A stretch of 64,000 nt of DNA, from NCBI RefSeq assembly GCF_900110755.1, contig NZ_FOFF01000004.1:124001-188000 (forward strand), given 5' to 3'. The position numbers and the translations under genes were made by a program. The DNA comes from Streptomyces sp. yr375. GTDB lineage: Bacteria; Actinomycetota; Actinomycetes; Streptomycetales; Streptomycetaceae. The notes beneath the pieces were generated by a model that had not been told where the DNA came from, searched no databases, and worked only from the letters and a program-made list of their open reading frames with translations. Below, one piece after another: positions 36,502-44,611 of this stretch. Each line of letters starts with the position of its first letter. Position 1 is the stretch's first letter.

Positions 36502-37253
36502 CGGGCTTCCTCCTGAATGGGCAGGACCGCGAACGCGGCCTCACTCTGTACCTCTCCGCGACGTGGGTGAGGTTCCGTACGTGCCACACGAGTTGCACGC
36601 CCCGTACCTGCCGTACCCCCCGTCCCCGCCCCCCGCTCGACGATCCCCCGAAGCCGCGCCCGAGCCCGCGACAACCGCGACCGGACGGTCCCCACGGGCA
36701 CCCCGAGCGCCTCGGCGGCCTGCGCGTAGTCGAGCCCGCCCCACACGCACAGCGCGATGACCTCCCGCTCGTGCCTCCTCAACTGCCCCAGCACCCGCCG
36801 CACTTCGGCGAGCCGCCGAGTGTCGTCCAGCCGCCCGACGACGTCCTCGGCGAAGTCGTCCACCGTCTCGGCCTCGGACCGCCGGGCAAGAAAGGCGAGC
36901 CGCCGCCGCAGACTCCGGTCGGCGTTGCGCGCCTTGTTGGTGGCGATCCCGAACAACCAGGGCCGCAACGACCCCCCTTCGGCGGCCACTTCCCCCCGCC
37001 CCCGCCAAGCGGCGAGAAACGTCTCGGACATGACCTCCTCGGCGACCGACCAGTCCCCGGTGAGCCGAAGCGCATGGTGGTAGACGGCCGTCGCATACGA
37101 CGCGTAGAGCTCGGCGAACGCGGCCCGCTCCCCACCACGCACCCGCCCCCGCAGGCGACGACCGTCATCGGCACCGTCATCGCCACCCTCGTCCGCACCG
37201 TCACCGGCACCCTCGTCCCGCTCGACTTCTTCGCTCTCTCCGCTGGACCTCAC
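36498..37253 (-). CDS. ECF-family RNA polymerase sigma factor
   Basis: This 251-aa sigma factor has region 2 at about residues 40-110 (FAELYASYATAVYHHALRLT, then AEEVMSETFLAAWR and RPWLFGIATNKARN) and region 4 at about 150-205 (VIALCVWGGLDYAQAAEALG, VPVGTVRSRLSRARARL). An acidic N-terminal stretch and a C-terminal extension flank them. The GTG at 37253 follows GGAGAGGTAGAG. It overlaps the membrane partner gene, so they are made together. Targets are unknown; such pairs often autoregulate. Confidence 0.93.
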   Translation of the reverse strand: MRSSGESEEVERDEGAGDGADEGGDDGADDGRRLRGRVRGGERAAFAELYASYATAVYHHALRLTGDWSVAEEVMSETFLAAWRGRGEVAAEGGSLRPWLFGIATNKARNADRSLRRRLAFLARRSEAETVDDFAEDVVGRLDDTRRLAEVRRVLGQLRRHEREVIALCVWGGLDYAQAAEALGVPVGTVRSRLSRARARLRGIVERGAGTGGTAGTGRATRVARTEPHPRRGEVQSEAAFAVLPIQEEAR

Positions 37254-37312
37254 ACCTCTACCTCTCCGGACGGAGGGAGGCGGTTCCCGTGGCGTGGATC
37301 ACAGTCGCGCGT

Positions 37313-38059
37313 CTACCAGGGCAGCGGCCCGGCCGCGTCGAAGAACCCGCCGGTCGGACCGTCGGAGCCCATCCGCGCCATCCGGACGATGATCTCGGCG
37401 CCCTCCTCGACGCTCTGGACGCCGGTGTTCCCGTTGATGTCGGTCTTGGTGAAGCCGGGTTCCACCGCGTTGATCCGCATCTGCGGGAACGCCTTCGCGT
37501 ACTGCACGGTGACCATGTTGACGGTCGTCTTCGAGGCCGGGTAGGCGACGCCCGGAAAGGCGTACGCCGCTTCGTCCGGGTCGCTGACGCGGCTCAGCGA
37601 GCCCAGGCCGCTGCTGACGTTGACGACGACCGGCGCGGCCGAGCGCCGCAGCAGCGGCAGGAACGCGTGGGTGACGCGCACCATGCCGAAGGCGTTCGTC
37701 TCGAACACCTGCCGCATGTCCGCGGCGGTCACCTCCGCCGCCCCGATCGCGGAGTTGTCGGCGCCCCAGCGCTCGATGCCCGCGTTGTTGACCAGCACGT
37801 CCAGCCCGCCGCCGTCCGCCGCGACGACCTCGACCGCGCCCGCGACGGAGTCGTCGTCGGTGACGTCCAGCAGCACCCACCGCGCCCCCAGCAGCTCGGC
37901 GGCCCGCCGCCCGCGCTCGGCGTCGCGACTGCCGACGTAGACGATGTGCCCCGCACCGACCAACTGCCGTGCGGTCTCGAACCCGAGCCCCTTGTTGGCC
38001 CCGGTGATCAGAGTCGTGGTCGTACCCGCGGTCCTCTTGCCCGAATCGCTCGTTGTCAT
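37313..38059 (-). CDS. Short-chain dehydrogenase/reductase
   Basis: This classical SDR of 248 aa has the cofactor motif TGANKGLGFETA, NNAGIERWG, the catalytic Ser in VNVSSGLGS, YPASKTTVNM with the YxxxK pair and PGFTKTDI. The ATG at 38059 (MTTSDSGK) was chosen because the frame before it runs into the divergent regulator. It is likely controlled by the XRE regulator across the 102-base gap, a frequent arrangement in Streptomyces. The substrate is unknown. Confidence 0.92.
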   Translation of the reverse strand: MTTSDSGKRTAGTTTTLITGANKGLGFETARQLVGAGHIVYVGSRDAERGRRAAELLGARWVLLDVTDDDSVAGAVEVVAADGGGLDVLVNNAGIERWGADNSAIGAAEVTAADMRQVFETNAFGMVRVTHAFLPLLRRSAAPVVVNVSSGLGSLSRVSDPDEAAYAFPGVAYPASKTTVNMVTVQYAKAFPQMRINAVEPGFTKTDINGNTGVQSVEEGAEIIVRMARMGSDGPTGGFFDAAGPLPW

Positions 38060-38161
38060 GACTCCAGGCTGCGGCGGCCGGCGGGGCGACAGCCAGGAGC
38101 CCCCCCTTCCTGGGACTGCCAGTACCAGGAAGACCCGCGCCGGCCGGTGCACAGTGGTGAC

Positions 38162-39022
38162 ATGGCGAGTACGGACTTCGGGCGGACGGTACGACGATGG
38201 CGCGACCGGGTCTCCCCGGCGGCGGCGGGACTCCCCTCGGGCGGCCACCGCCGCGCGCCCGGCCTGCGCCGCGAGGAACTGGCGATGCTGGCGGGCATCT
38301 CGGTCGACTACGTGACCCGCCTGGAACAGGGCCGGGCGACGAACCCCTCGGACCAGGTCGTGGAGGCCCTCGGACGAGCCCTGCGCGTGTCCCCACCCGA
38401 ACGCGAGCACCTGTTCCTCCTCGCCGGCCTCGTCCCGCCCGGCCAGGGCACGGTCCCGGCGTACATCGCACCGAGCGTGCACCGCATGCTGGACCGCCTG
38501 ACGGGAACCCCGGTGGCCGTCTCGGACGCGGCCTGGACACTCCTGCTCGCCAACCCGCTCTACACGGCGCTGATGGGCGAACGCCACGGCCGCGAACGCA
38601 ACGGCGTCTGGCGCGCCTTCCTGGGCTCCGACGACCGCGTCCGCCACACCCCGCAGACCCGCCAGGCGATGGAGACCGCGGTCGTCGCCGACCTGCGCAC
38701 AGCCCGGACCCGCTACCCGGCGGACCGACGCCTGCACGACCTGATCGCCGAACTACGCACGAACAGCCCCCGCTTCGCCACCCTGTGGAACTCCGGAGCC
38801 ATGGGCCACCACGACACCTCCCGCAAAACCATCGACCACCCCCAGGTCGGCCCCATCACCCTGGACTGCGACGTCCTCACGGTCGCCGGCAGCGACCTCC
38901 ACATCATGCTCTACACCCCAGAACCAGCCACAGAAGCCGCCACCCGCCTAGAACTCCTGACGGTACTGGGCCCACAGCCCCTGACGGAGGAGGGGCACCA
39001 GCCGACAGCCGAATCAACCTGA
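38162..39022 (+). CDS. XRE regulator with MmyB-like ligand-binding domain
   Basis: This 286-aa regulator has an N-terminal helix-turn-helix (LRREELAMLAGISVDYVTRL then EQGRATNPSDQVVEALGRAL) and a C-terminal PAS-like MmyB domain (VAVSDAAWTLLLANPLYTAL, FATLWNSGAMGHH). Proteins of this type repress a divergent oxidoreductase gene until a lipid- or quinone-like ligand binds. The SDR gene on the other strand is the expected target. The ATG at 38162 has no strong ribosome-binding site. Confidence 0.92.
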   Translation: MASTDFGRTVRRWRDRVSPAAAGLPSGGHRRAPGLRREELAMLAGISVDYVTRLEQGRATNPSDQVVEALGRALRVSPPEREHLFLLAGLVPPGQGTVPAYIAPSVHRMLDRLTGTPVAVSDAAWTLLLANPLYTALMGERHGRERNGVWRAFLGSDDRVRHTPQTRQAMETAVVADLRTARTRYPADRRLHDLIAELRTNSPRFATLWNSGAMGHHDTSRKTIDHPQVGPITLDCDVLTVAGSDLHIMLYTPEPATEAATRLELLTVLGPQPLTEEGHQPTAEST

Positions 39023-39025
39023 CAC

Positions 39026-39466
39026 CTATGGATCTACTAGATCTACGCGTCCCAGCATCTCGGCAAGAGGCGTGCCGGTTCGTGCTGCTGCGATTCGATG
39101 TGCGCGCAGTTGGGCTCGAGTGCGGGGGCGGAACTTGGGTTCCCTGCCGCAGCCGCACGGTTCGTGCCCCTCGTAACGCAGTCCGGCGCCGAGGACCGCA
39201 GCCACGACGGTCCACGCCCTGCTGTTCCGGCGCCGCGGTGCCGCGAAGTCGCGGCCGGCACAGACCATCGCCCCTGAGCACCGAGGGCAACGATGCCCGC
39301 CGGGCCCGGGATGCCGCTTGAACGCCACACGGCAGGGCAGGCACGCGTAGTGCAGCTTGTAGGACTTCTCGGCGTAATGACATACGAGGCGAACGTACCC
39401 GGCGGGGCAGGGGCCGGCGAGATGATTCGGGCTCGATGTCAGTGCGGGCTCATATGCTCGTGTCAT
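39026..39466 (-). CDS. Zinc-ribbon-like protein of unknown function
   Basis: This 146-aa basic protein has several cysteine pairs (HYACLPCRVAFK, RCPRCSGAMVC, CGCGREPKF) typical of zinc ribbons. Relatives are common in Streptomyces and are often mislabelled as deoxyxylulose-phosphate synthase, which the sequence does not resemble. The most likely start is the ATG at 39466, whose codon lies within a CATG also used by the divergent gene. It ends 4 bases after the XRE regulator, on the opposite strand. Confidence 0.68.
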   Translation of the reverse strand: MTRAYEPALTSSPNHLAGPCPAGYVRLVCHYAEKSYKLHYACLPCRVAFKRHPGPGGHRCPRCSGAMVCAGRDFAAPRRRNSRAWTVVAAVLGAGLRYEGHEPCGCGREPKFRPRTRAQLRAHRIAAARTGTPLAEMLGRVDLVDP

Positions 39467-40448
39467 GGACGAGGCAGGGGTGGTCACGGGGGAAGCGGTC
39501 GGCAGGGCTTGGTCGTTCCTGATCGCGGGCGAGGACCGACAGTTCCAGGGGAACGCGGGCTACGAGGACGTCGTCGAGGAGTCCTACAGCTACGACTCCA
39601 CGGTCGGCAACCATCGACGCGTCGCGCTGGACGACCTGGTCGTGGTCCGAAGCGGACGCGAAGCCCTCGGTATCGGCTACGTCGAGCAGTTGGAGACCTT
39701 CCCGAACCAGGAGAAACTCCGGAGCCGATGCCCGGGCTGCGGAAGCACCGGCTTCAAGGAACGGACCTCGACGCTTCCCCGATTCAGGTGCAGTCCCTGC
39801 GGAAACGCCTTCGACCACCCTTCGACCGAGACGATAGAGGTCACTTCGTACCGGGCCCACTACGGAGGAACCTGGCAACCTCTCGAAGGCTGCCTCGAAA
39901 AGGCCCTGCTCTCCGAACTCAGCCTGAGCAATTCCGACCAGCAGTCGATCAAAGCCATAGACTACTCCAGGGTCCTTGCGGCCGTCGCCTCCAAGGGCGT
40001 CCGGCTTCCCCGCAGGAGATGGGCATCCGCCGGCACGGGGCCTCGTCCTTTCGAACTGCCCGGCGGCCGACGGCGGGCAACGGTGGCAGTGCGGCGGGGG
40101 CAGGACGCGTTCCGCCGGGCGCTCGTCCGTCGATACGGGATGATCTGCGCGGTCACGGGCCCCGCCCCCGCGGAAGTGCTCCAGGCCGCCCATCTCCGTG
40201 CCTTCGCGATCACGGAGCAGCACAGAGTGGAGGAAGGCCTCCTCCTCCGCTCGGACATCCATCACCTCTTCGACAGCGGCCTCCTGGCCATCCACCCCGA
40301 CGACTTCACCGTCCAAGTCGCCCCGAGCCTCGACGGCTACGCCACCTACAGCGACCTGCACGGCACGTCACTACGGATCCCGAACACGGACCTGATAGAC
40401 CGCCACGCCCTGGCAGAGCACCATGCGTCAACTGTCGCCACCTGGTGA
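39465..40448 (+). CDS. HNH endonuclease with N-terminal zinc ribbon (HNH_2 type)
   Basis: This 327-aa nuclease has a four-cysteine ribbon at about residues 89-114 (CPGCGSTG, then FRCSPCGNAF) and an HNH_2-type core at about 220-275: RRALVRRYGMICAVTG, LQAAHLRAFA and LLRSDIHHLFDSGLLAI. HNH_2 domains occur in McrA-like and stand-alone restriction enzymes. No methyltransferase is directly beside it, so it may cut modified or foreign DNA alone. It marks the left edge of the accessory island. The start is fixed by the first ATG and the CATG shared with the divergent gene. Confidence 0.85.
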   Translation: MDEAGVVTGEAVGRAWSFLIAGEDRQFQGNAGYEDVVEESYSYDSTVGNHRRVALDDLVVVRSGREALGIGYVEQLETFPNQEKLRSRCPGCGSTGFKERTSTLPRFRCSPCGNAFDHPSTETIEVTSYRAHYGGTWQPLEGCLEKALLSELSLSNSDQQSIKAIDYSRVLAAVASKGVRLPRRRWASAGTGPRPFELPGGRRRATVAVRRGQDAFRRALVRRYGMICAVTGPAPAEVLQAAHLRAFAITEQHRVEEGLLLRSDIHHLFDSGLLAIHPDDFTVQVAPSLDGYATYSDLHGTSLRIPNTDLIDRHALAEHHASTVATW

Positions 40449-42001
40449 CGGCAACCCGTCCTGCGAGGAGAAACGGACGCGTCGCGCATCCTTATGACGC
40501 CGCACCCGCCGCGTTCAGCGACTTGGCACGGAGATCCGCCGATCGGGCCGGTCATCAGGACTTCATGGTCCGTCTGTGTCTCGCGCACCTCGGGAACGGA
40601 GGCAGGCCAGGGCGGAGGCGAGGGCGGCGACCGCCCCGGTGTGCGGCGCACACCACAGGCGCGCCGCGTCCGTAGAACCTTTGCCACCCGCCTGCAGCCT
40701 GGAGATCGAGCCGGGAGTCGTACGGGCGGACTCCGGCGACCTCCTGCACGAGACCCTCGACACGATCGGCTTGCCGAGGCAGTACGCCTCCGCGGTAAGC
40801 GGCCACCTGTACGCCCAGAACGTCCTGCGCGCGTCCAACCGTCTGTGGACTACCTCGGCACCGCCGAGGACACGGCTCCCGGTGAACGCACGGGCCGCTT
40901 CCGCATCGGCACCGACCAGCCGTCCTCGAAGCTGCCGGACACAGCCGCATCTCCATGGAAGACGTTGCCACCGGTGGGAACAAGTCGTACACCCGGCTCC
41001 ACGGTCCGTACTCAGTGGACAGGTCTCGCCACGGGATGCGGGCGTTGACCCGGTACCGTACGCCATCGATCAGTTGCTGGCTGGCCTACGCCAGCGGCCG
41101 TACGGGCTTCTTACCCAAGGCAACAGCGGTTTCAGCACAGCCCATTGTGCGTCCGTCAGATCTCCACGTACCACAAACCAAGATCATCTCTCGCCTGAGA
41201 TCCACTTTCGGTACACGCTCTTGACGACCCACGCTCGGTGGACTCATGCCGCGCTTGCCGGACGGTCCGGGAAGTACTCCCGCGACCAAGAGTTCGAGGC
41301 CCGCTGTCGGCGCGGCTCGCCTGCTGCCCGATCACCCGCCGACAGGTGGTTTTCCCTCATCTGGTGGAAGGTTCCGACAGACTGGACCGCATGAACCGGA
41401 ACGATCTGGAGTTCGCACCCGATCGGGACGGCGGCGCCTTTGCGCGTGCCGCCCGGGCCGTGCTCAGGCGGGCGCAAGCTTCGAGCTGTTCCGAAGCCAA
41501 ACCGCCTCTGCGAGCGCCGGTCGACGTGGACAGGCTCCATGTCGCAGGAACAGCACGGATCCACCTGGCGACGATTACCGGCTCACGGTTGGCGGTTCGC
41601 CGTCTTCATGTCGGATGGCCTCAGGCTCTGCCGTGGCCTGCATGTCGTGGTTCGTCTCATGGCTTCAGCAGTAGGGCCGTTGCGAAGGAAGGTTGGCTGT
41701 GGCTGATCGCCTCGCGTGGCGAACAGCCGGTGGTCTGGCTGGAGTTCTTGTCGCCGCGAGGTATCGAGCCAAGCCGTCCGCTGGGGTGGAGTCGGTTGAT
41801 CAGGGCCTCGGATGTCCCTGGGGCAGACTGGCAACAGAGTTTCAGAGGAGAGAATCCGGGTGCTTGGGCACGGCCCCCTCCACATCCGGGGGACCGTTTC
41901 CCGAGTCACTGTCGGTGCTGTCGACTACGGTCGTTGCGACATTGCATCATGGGGATGCTTTGCATCCGTCCGTGAGCGGGCACCCACTGAAAAGGCAGGT
42001 C
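40449..42001. other. 1.55-kb stretch without a supportable gene
   Basis: Open frames here are short, change frame repeatedly and lack strong G/C-ending codon bias. One segment (40678 to about 40920) has Streptomyces-like codon use, reading SLEIEPGVVRADSGDLL then LHETLDTIGLPRQYAS. Another (41391-41480) reads MNRNDLEFAPDRDGGAF. Both break off or continue in another frame, as expected for decayed gene remains. The right third is poorer in G+C and leads into the ATPase gene, whose promoter must lie here. No transposase, integrase or clear repeats are seen. Confidence 0.6.
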
Positions 42002-43531
42002 ATGGTCAGCGAGTGGCAGTTCGAGGTCCCCACGGCCGGTAGCAAGCACCTGCCTCCGGATGGGCGCTATATGGAGGCGCTCAGCAGCCAGGGGTACGGC
42101 TTCGAGGTTGCCATTGCCGACCTGGTGGACAACTCCATCGACGCCGGAGCGGGCAATGTCGTCGTCCACTTTCTACGTGACGGGGACCAACTCGTCAGCC
42201 TGGTCGTCGTCGACGATGGCAAGGGCATGGATGAGAACGAGCTTGATGTCGCCATGACCGTCGGCGGTCGCCGCGGGTACGACAAGAAGTCACTGGGTAT
42301 GTTCGGCACCGGCCTGAAGTCCGCGTCGCTCAGTCACGCCAACTCTGTCACCGTGGTGAGCCGGACCAAGCGGACCCGGCCCGCGGGCAGGCGCTGGCTG
42401 ATGGAACGCGCGAAACACGGATTCGAATGCGACATCATCGACCCGAACTACGCTCAGGATTTCGTCGACTTCTACCAGGGGCGTCCGATCGCCTTTCAAG
42501 GCACCATCGTTCGGTGGGACGATGTCAAGGACTTTCCAAATGGCGGTGCCGGTGGCCAGACGGATCGCTACCTACAGCGCACCGTGAACAAACTTGGGTT
42601 GCACCTCGGGCTCCATTTGCATCGCTTCCTCGCCCGAGACGATTTCCATATCACTATTTCGGTCCAGGATGTCCGAACCGGGGTCGAATACGCGAACTAC
42701 GGCGTGGAGTCGCTCGACCCCTTCGCTTACCCCGTCTCCGGAAATTCCGCTTATCCGAGCACTTTCACCGCCGAAATCCCCGCTCTCGGGCAGGTCCACC
42801 TCGACGCCCACGTCTGGCCGCCACGTTCCTCTCTCGACGAGTACAAGGCTTTCGGAGCGGTCGTGGAGCGGAGCGGGTTCTACTTCTATCGCAACGACCG
42901 TCTCGTTCAGGCGGGCGGTTGGAATAACTTCCGGCAGCCTGAACAGCATCTCGCACTGGCTCGTGTGGCCGTTGACCTGCCAGACGATCCCGAGGCCAAG
43001 ATCTTCCGACTGACAGTGAAGAAAGACGGGGTGCAGGTGTCCCCGGAGTTCGTCGGCTCGTTGGAGGGTGCCGAGAACGAGCATGGCCGAACCTTCGCCC
43101 AGTATGTGGTGGAGGCAGAACACGTCTACAGGGAGGCCCGCAGGCACGTGGGTGTCGCGCGCAAGGCCGCTGTCCCGCCAGGGCGCGGTATCGATCCACA
43201 GGTTCGTCAGGTGATCGAGGAGGAATTGCCGGTACTTGTGCATGAGGAACCATTGCAATTCCGATGGCAGAAGCTGGCCAACGACAAATTCTTCGAGATC
43301 GACCAGGATGGCCACGTCCTCCTGCTCAATCAGCACTATCGGGCGGCCTTGCTCGGCGGTCGCGATGGTTCGCTGAACGACGCTCCGATGGTCAAGTCCC
43401 TCATATTTCTACTCATGCAGGATGCCTTCCAGCGTGAACGCATGGGAAGCCGTCTCAAGGACAACATCGAGTTGTGGCAGTCAGTTCTCGTCGCCGCGGC
43501 GCGCGCCGAGCTCGATCGGGTGGCCGATTGA
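42002..43531 (+). CDS. MORC-like GHKL ATPase of a restriction-modification-type system
   Basis: The 509-aa protein has a GHKL ATPase at its N-terminus: N-box IADLVDNSIDAGAGNV (about residues 38-50), G1 VVDDGKGMDENEL (about 68-80) and G2 GMFGTGLKSASLSHAN (about 99-114). An S5-like transducer region follows, then a C-terminal region I cannot assign. The pattern fits the prokaryotic MORC/paraMORC branch related to MutL and topoisomerase ATPases, predicted to reshape DNA or protein complexes in defence. The ATG at 42002 follows AAAAGGCAGG. TGATG overlap with the next gene shows coupling. Codons are less GC-rich than neighbours (42601-42660 is 32 of 60 G+C by hand count), a sign of transfer. Confidence 0.85.
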   Translation: MVSEWQFEVPTAGSKHLPPDGRYMEALSSQGYGFEVAIADLVDNSIDAGAGNVVVHFLRDGDQLVSLVVVDDGKGMDENELDVAMTVGGRRGYDKKSLGMFGTGLKSASLSHANSVTVVSRTKRTRPAGRRWLMERAKHGFECDIIDPNYAQDFVDFYQGRPIAFQGTIVRWDDVKDFPNGGAGGQTDRYLQRTVNKLGLHLGLHLHRFLARDDFHITISVQDVRTGVEYANYGVESLDPFAYPVSGNSAYPSTFTAEIPALGQVHLDAHVWPPRSSLDEYKAFGAVVERSGFYFYRNDRLVQAGGWNNFRQPEQHLALARVAVDLPDDPEAKIFRLTVKKDGVQVSPEFVGSLEGAENEHGRTFAQYVVEAEHVYREARRHVGVARKAAVPPGRGIDPQVRQVIEEELPVLVHEEPLQFRWQKLANDKFFEIDQDGHVLLLNQHYRAALLGGRDGSLNDAPMVKSLIFLLMQDAFQRERMGSRLKDNIELWQSVLVAAARAELDRVAD

Positions 43532-44559
43532 TGAGCGCACGTGAGGGCAACGACGCGGATCCGTCGTACACCGGGCCCGCATCCTCGCCGCATCAACCGG
43601 TCGACCTGCCGTGGACAACGGTCGAGCACTATCTCGGTCGCGGTCTCGGCGCGAGCTATCGGCTCTCCGCCGCCGGTAGGCCCCTCGTGTCATACGAGAT
43701 CGCGGACGGCGGGCGTGGCATCGCCCTCCACGTGGAGCTCGGAGGTCGTCACCGTCCTCTCCGCTCGACATTGCCCGCCGTACGCATCGATCAAATCGCT
43801 CACGGTGGACGACGTATGGCACGTCTCACCACGCCCGAACCGGACCTCCTTCGCGACTTCCACGACCTGCTGCTGGCGGTGGCGGACCGTATCGTCGTCG
43901 ATGGTCAGGACTTGGATCATGCCTTCGACGAGACCGTGCACGGCTGGAGCGCTCTACTCGGCAGACCCCGGGGCATGTCGTTGCAGAAACGTATCGGCCT
44001 TCACGGTGAACTAGCCGTTCTCGGACGGGTGGCGCAACTCGTCGGATGGCAAGCAGCGCTCGACTCGTGGGTGGGACCGGCGGGGGAGGAACACGACTTC
44101 GCCCTGGGCGAAGCCGACCTGGAAATCAAGACAACCACCTCCGAACTCCGGAGCCACACCATCCACGGTCTGGGGCAACTGGCGGAGACTCCCGGGCGCC
44201 CGTTGTGGTTCGCGTCCCTTCGTCTCACTCGAGGGGGTGTGGGAGGTCGCACGTTGGGCGATTCGGCAAAGGCCACCCGCGACGCGGCCGCCGCCGAGAA
44301 CATCGCGCTGGGAAGGCGCGTGGATCGGCTTCTCGCTGCCGCGGGCTGGGACCCGGACCAAACCGAGGACGAACGCTGGACGCCCCGTGACAGCCCGCTG
44401 ATGTTGCGAGCATCGGACATGCCCCGCCTCACCGCCGAGGGCCTGCCCGGCGGTTCGGTCGGGCGGATCGGTCACGTTACTTACGTCGTCGATGTCACCG
44501 GGCTCCGGCCGGATGAGCACCCTCCGATCGTTGATCTGTCCGACCTCGCGCTTCCCTGA
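43531..44559 (+). CDS. PD-(D/E)XK-type protein (DUF4420-like)
   Basis: This 342-aa protein resembles the DUF4420 family of PD-(D/E)XK motif proteins. The likely catalytic strand is EEHDFALGEADLEIKTT (about residues 186-201), with an Asp, a Glu and a Lys spaced D-x(n)-ExK. The upstream helix GLHGELAVLGRVAQLVGW resembles the family, and GLGQLAETPGRPLWFASL follows. A nuclease role is predicted from the motif; activity is unproven. The ATG at 43531 overlaps the stop of the MORC-like gene, so the two are made together, and the Z1 ATPase gene follows after 52 bases. Confidence 0.85.
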   Translation: MSAREGNDADPSYTGPASSPHQPVDLPWTTVEHYLGRGLGASYRLSAAGRPLVSYEIADGGRGIALHVELGGRHRPLRSTLPAVRIDQIAHGGRRMARLTTPEPDLLRDFHDLLLAVADRIVVDGQDLDHAFDETVHGWSALLGRPRGMSLQKRIGLHGELAVLGRVAQLVGWQAALDSWVGPAGEEHDFALGEADLEIKTTTSELRSHTIHGLGQLAETPGRPLWFASLRLTRGGVGGRTLGDSAKATRDAAAAENIALGRRVDRLLAAAGWDPDQTEDERWTPRDSPLMLRASDMPRLTAEGLPGGSVGRIGHVTYVVDVTGLRPDEHPPIVDLSDLALP

Positions 44560-44611
44560 CGAACCCGACCCTGCAAGCCCTTCGCCAACCGTTCGGCACC
44601 CGAGGAACAAC

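Noticed and set aside
41391..41975. A possible small gene just before the MORC-like ATPase
   Set aside because: The first 30 codons look Streptomyces-like, but codon bias then fades, no family is recognised, and other frames look equally good in the middle. It is better treated as a remnant.
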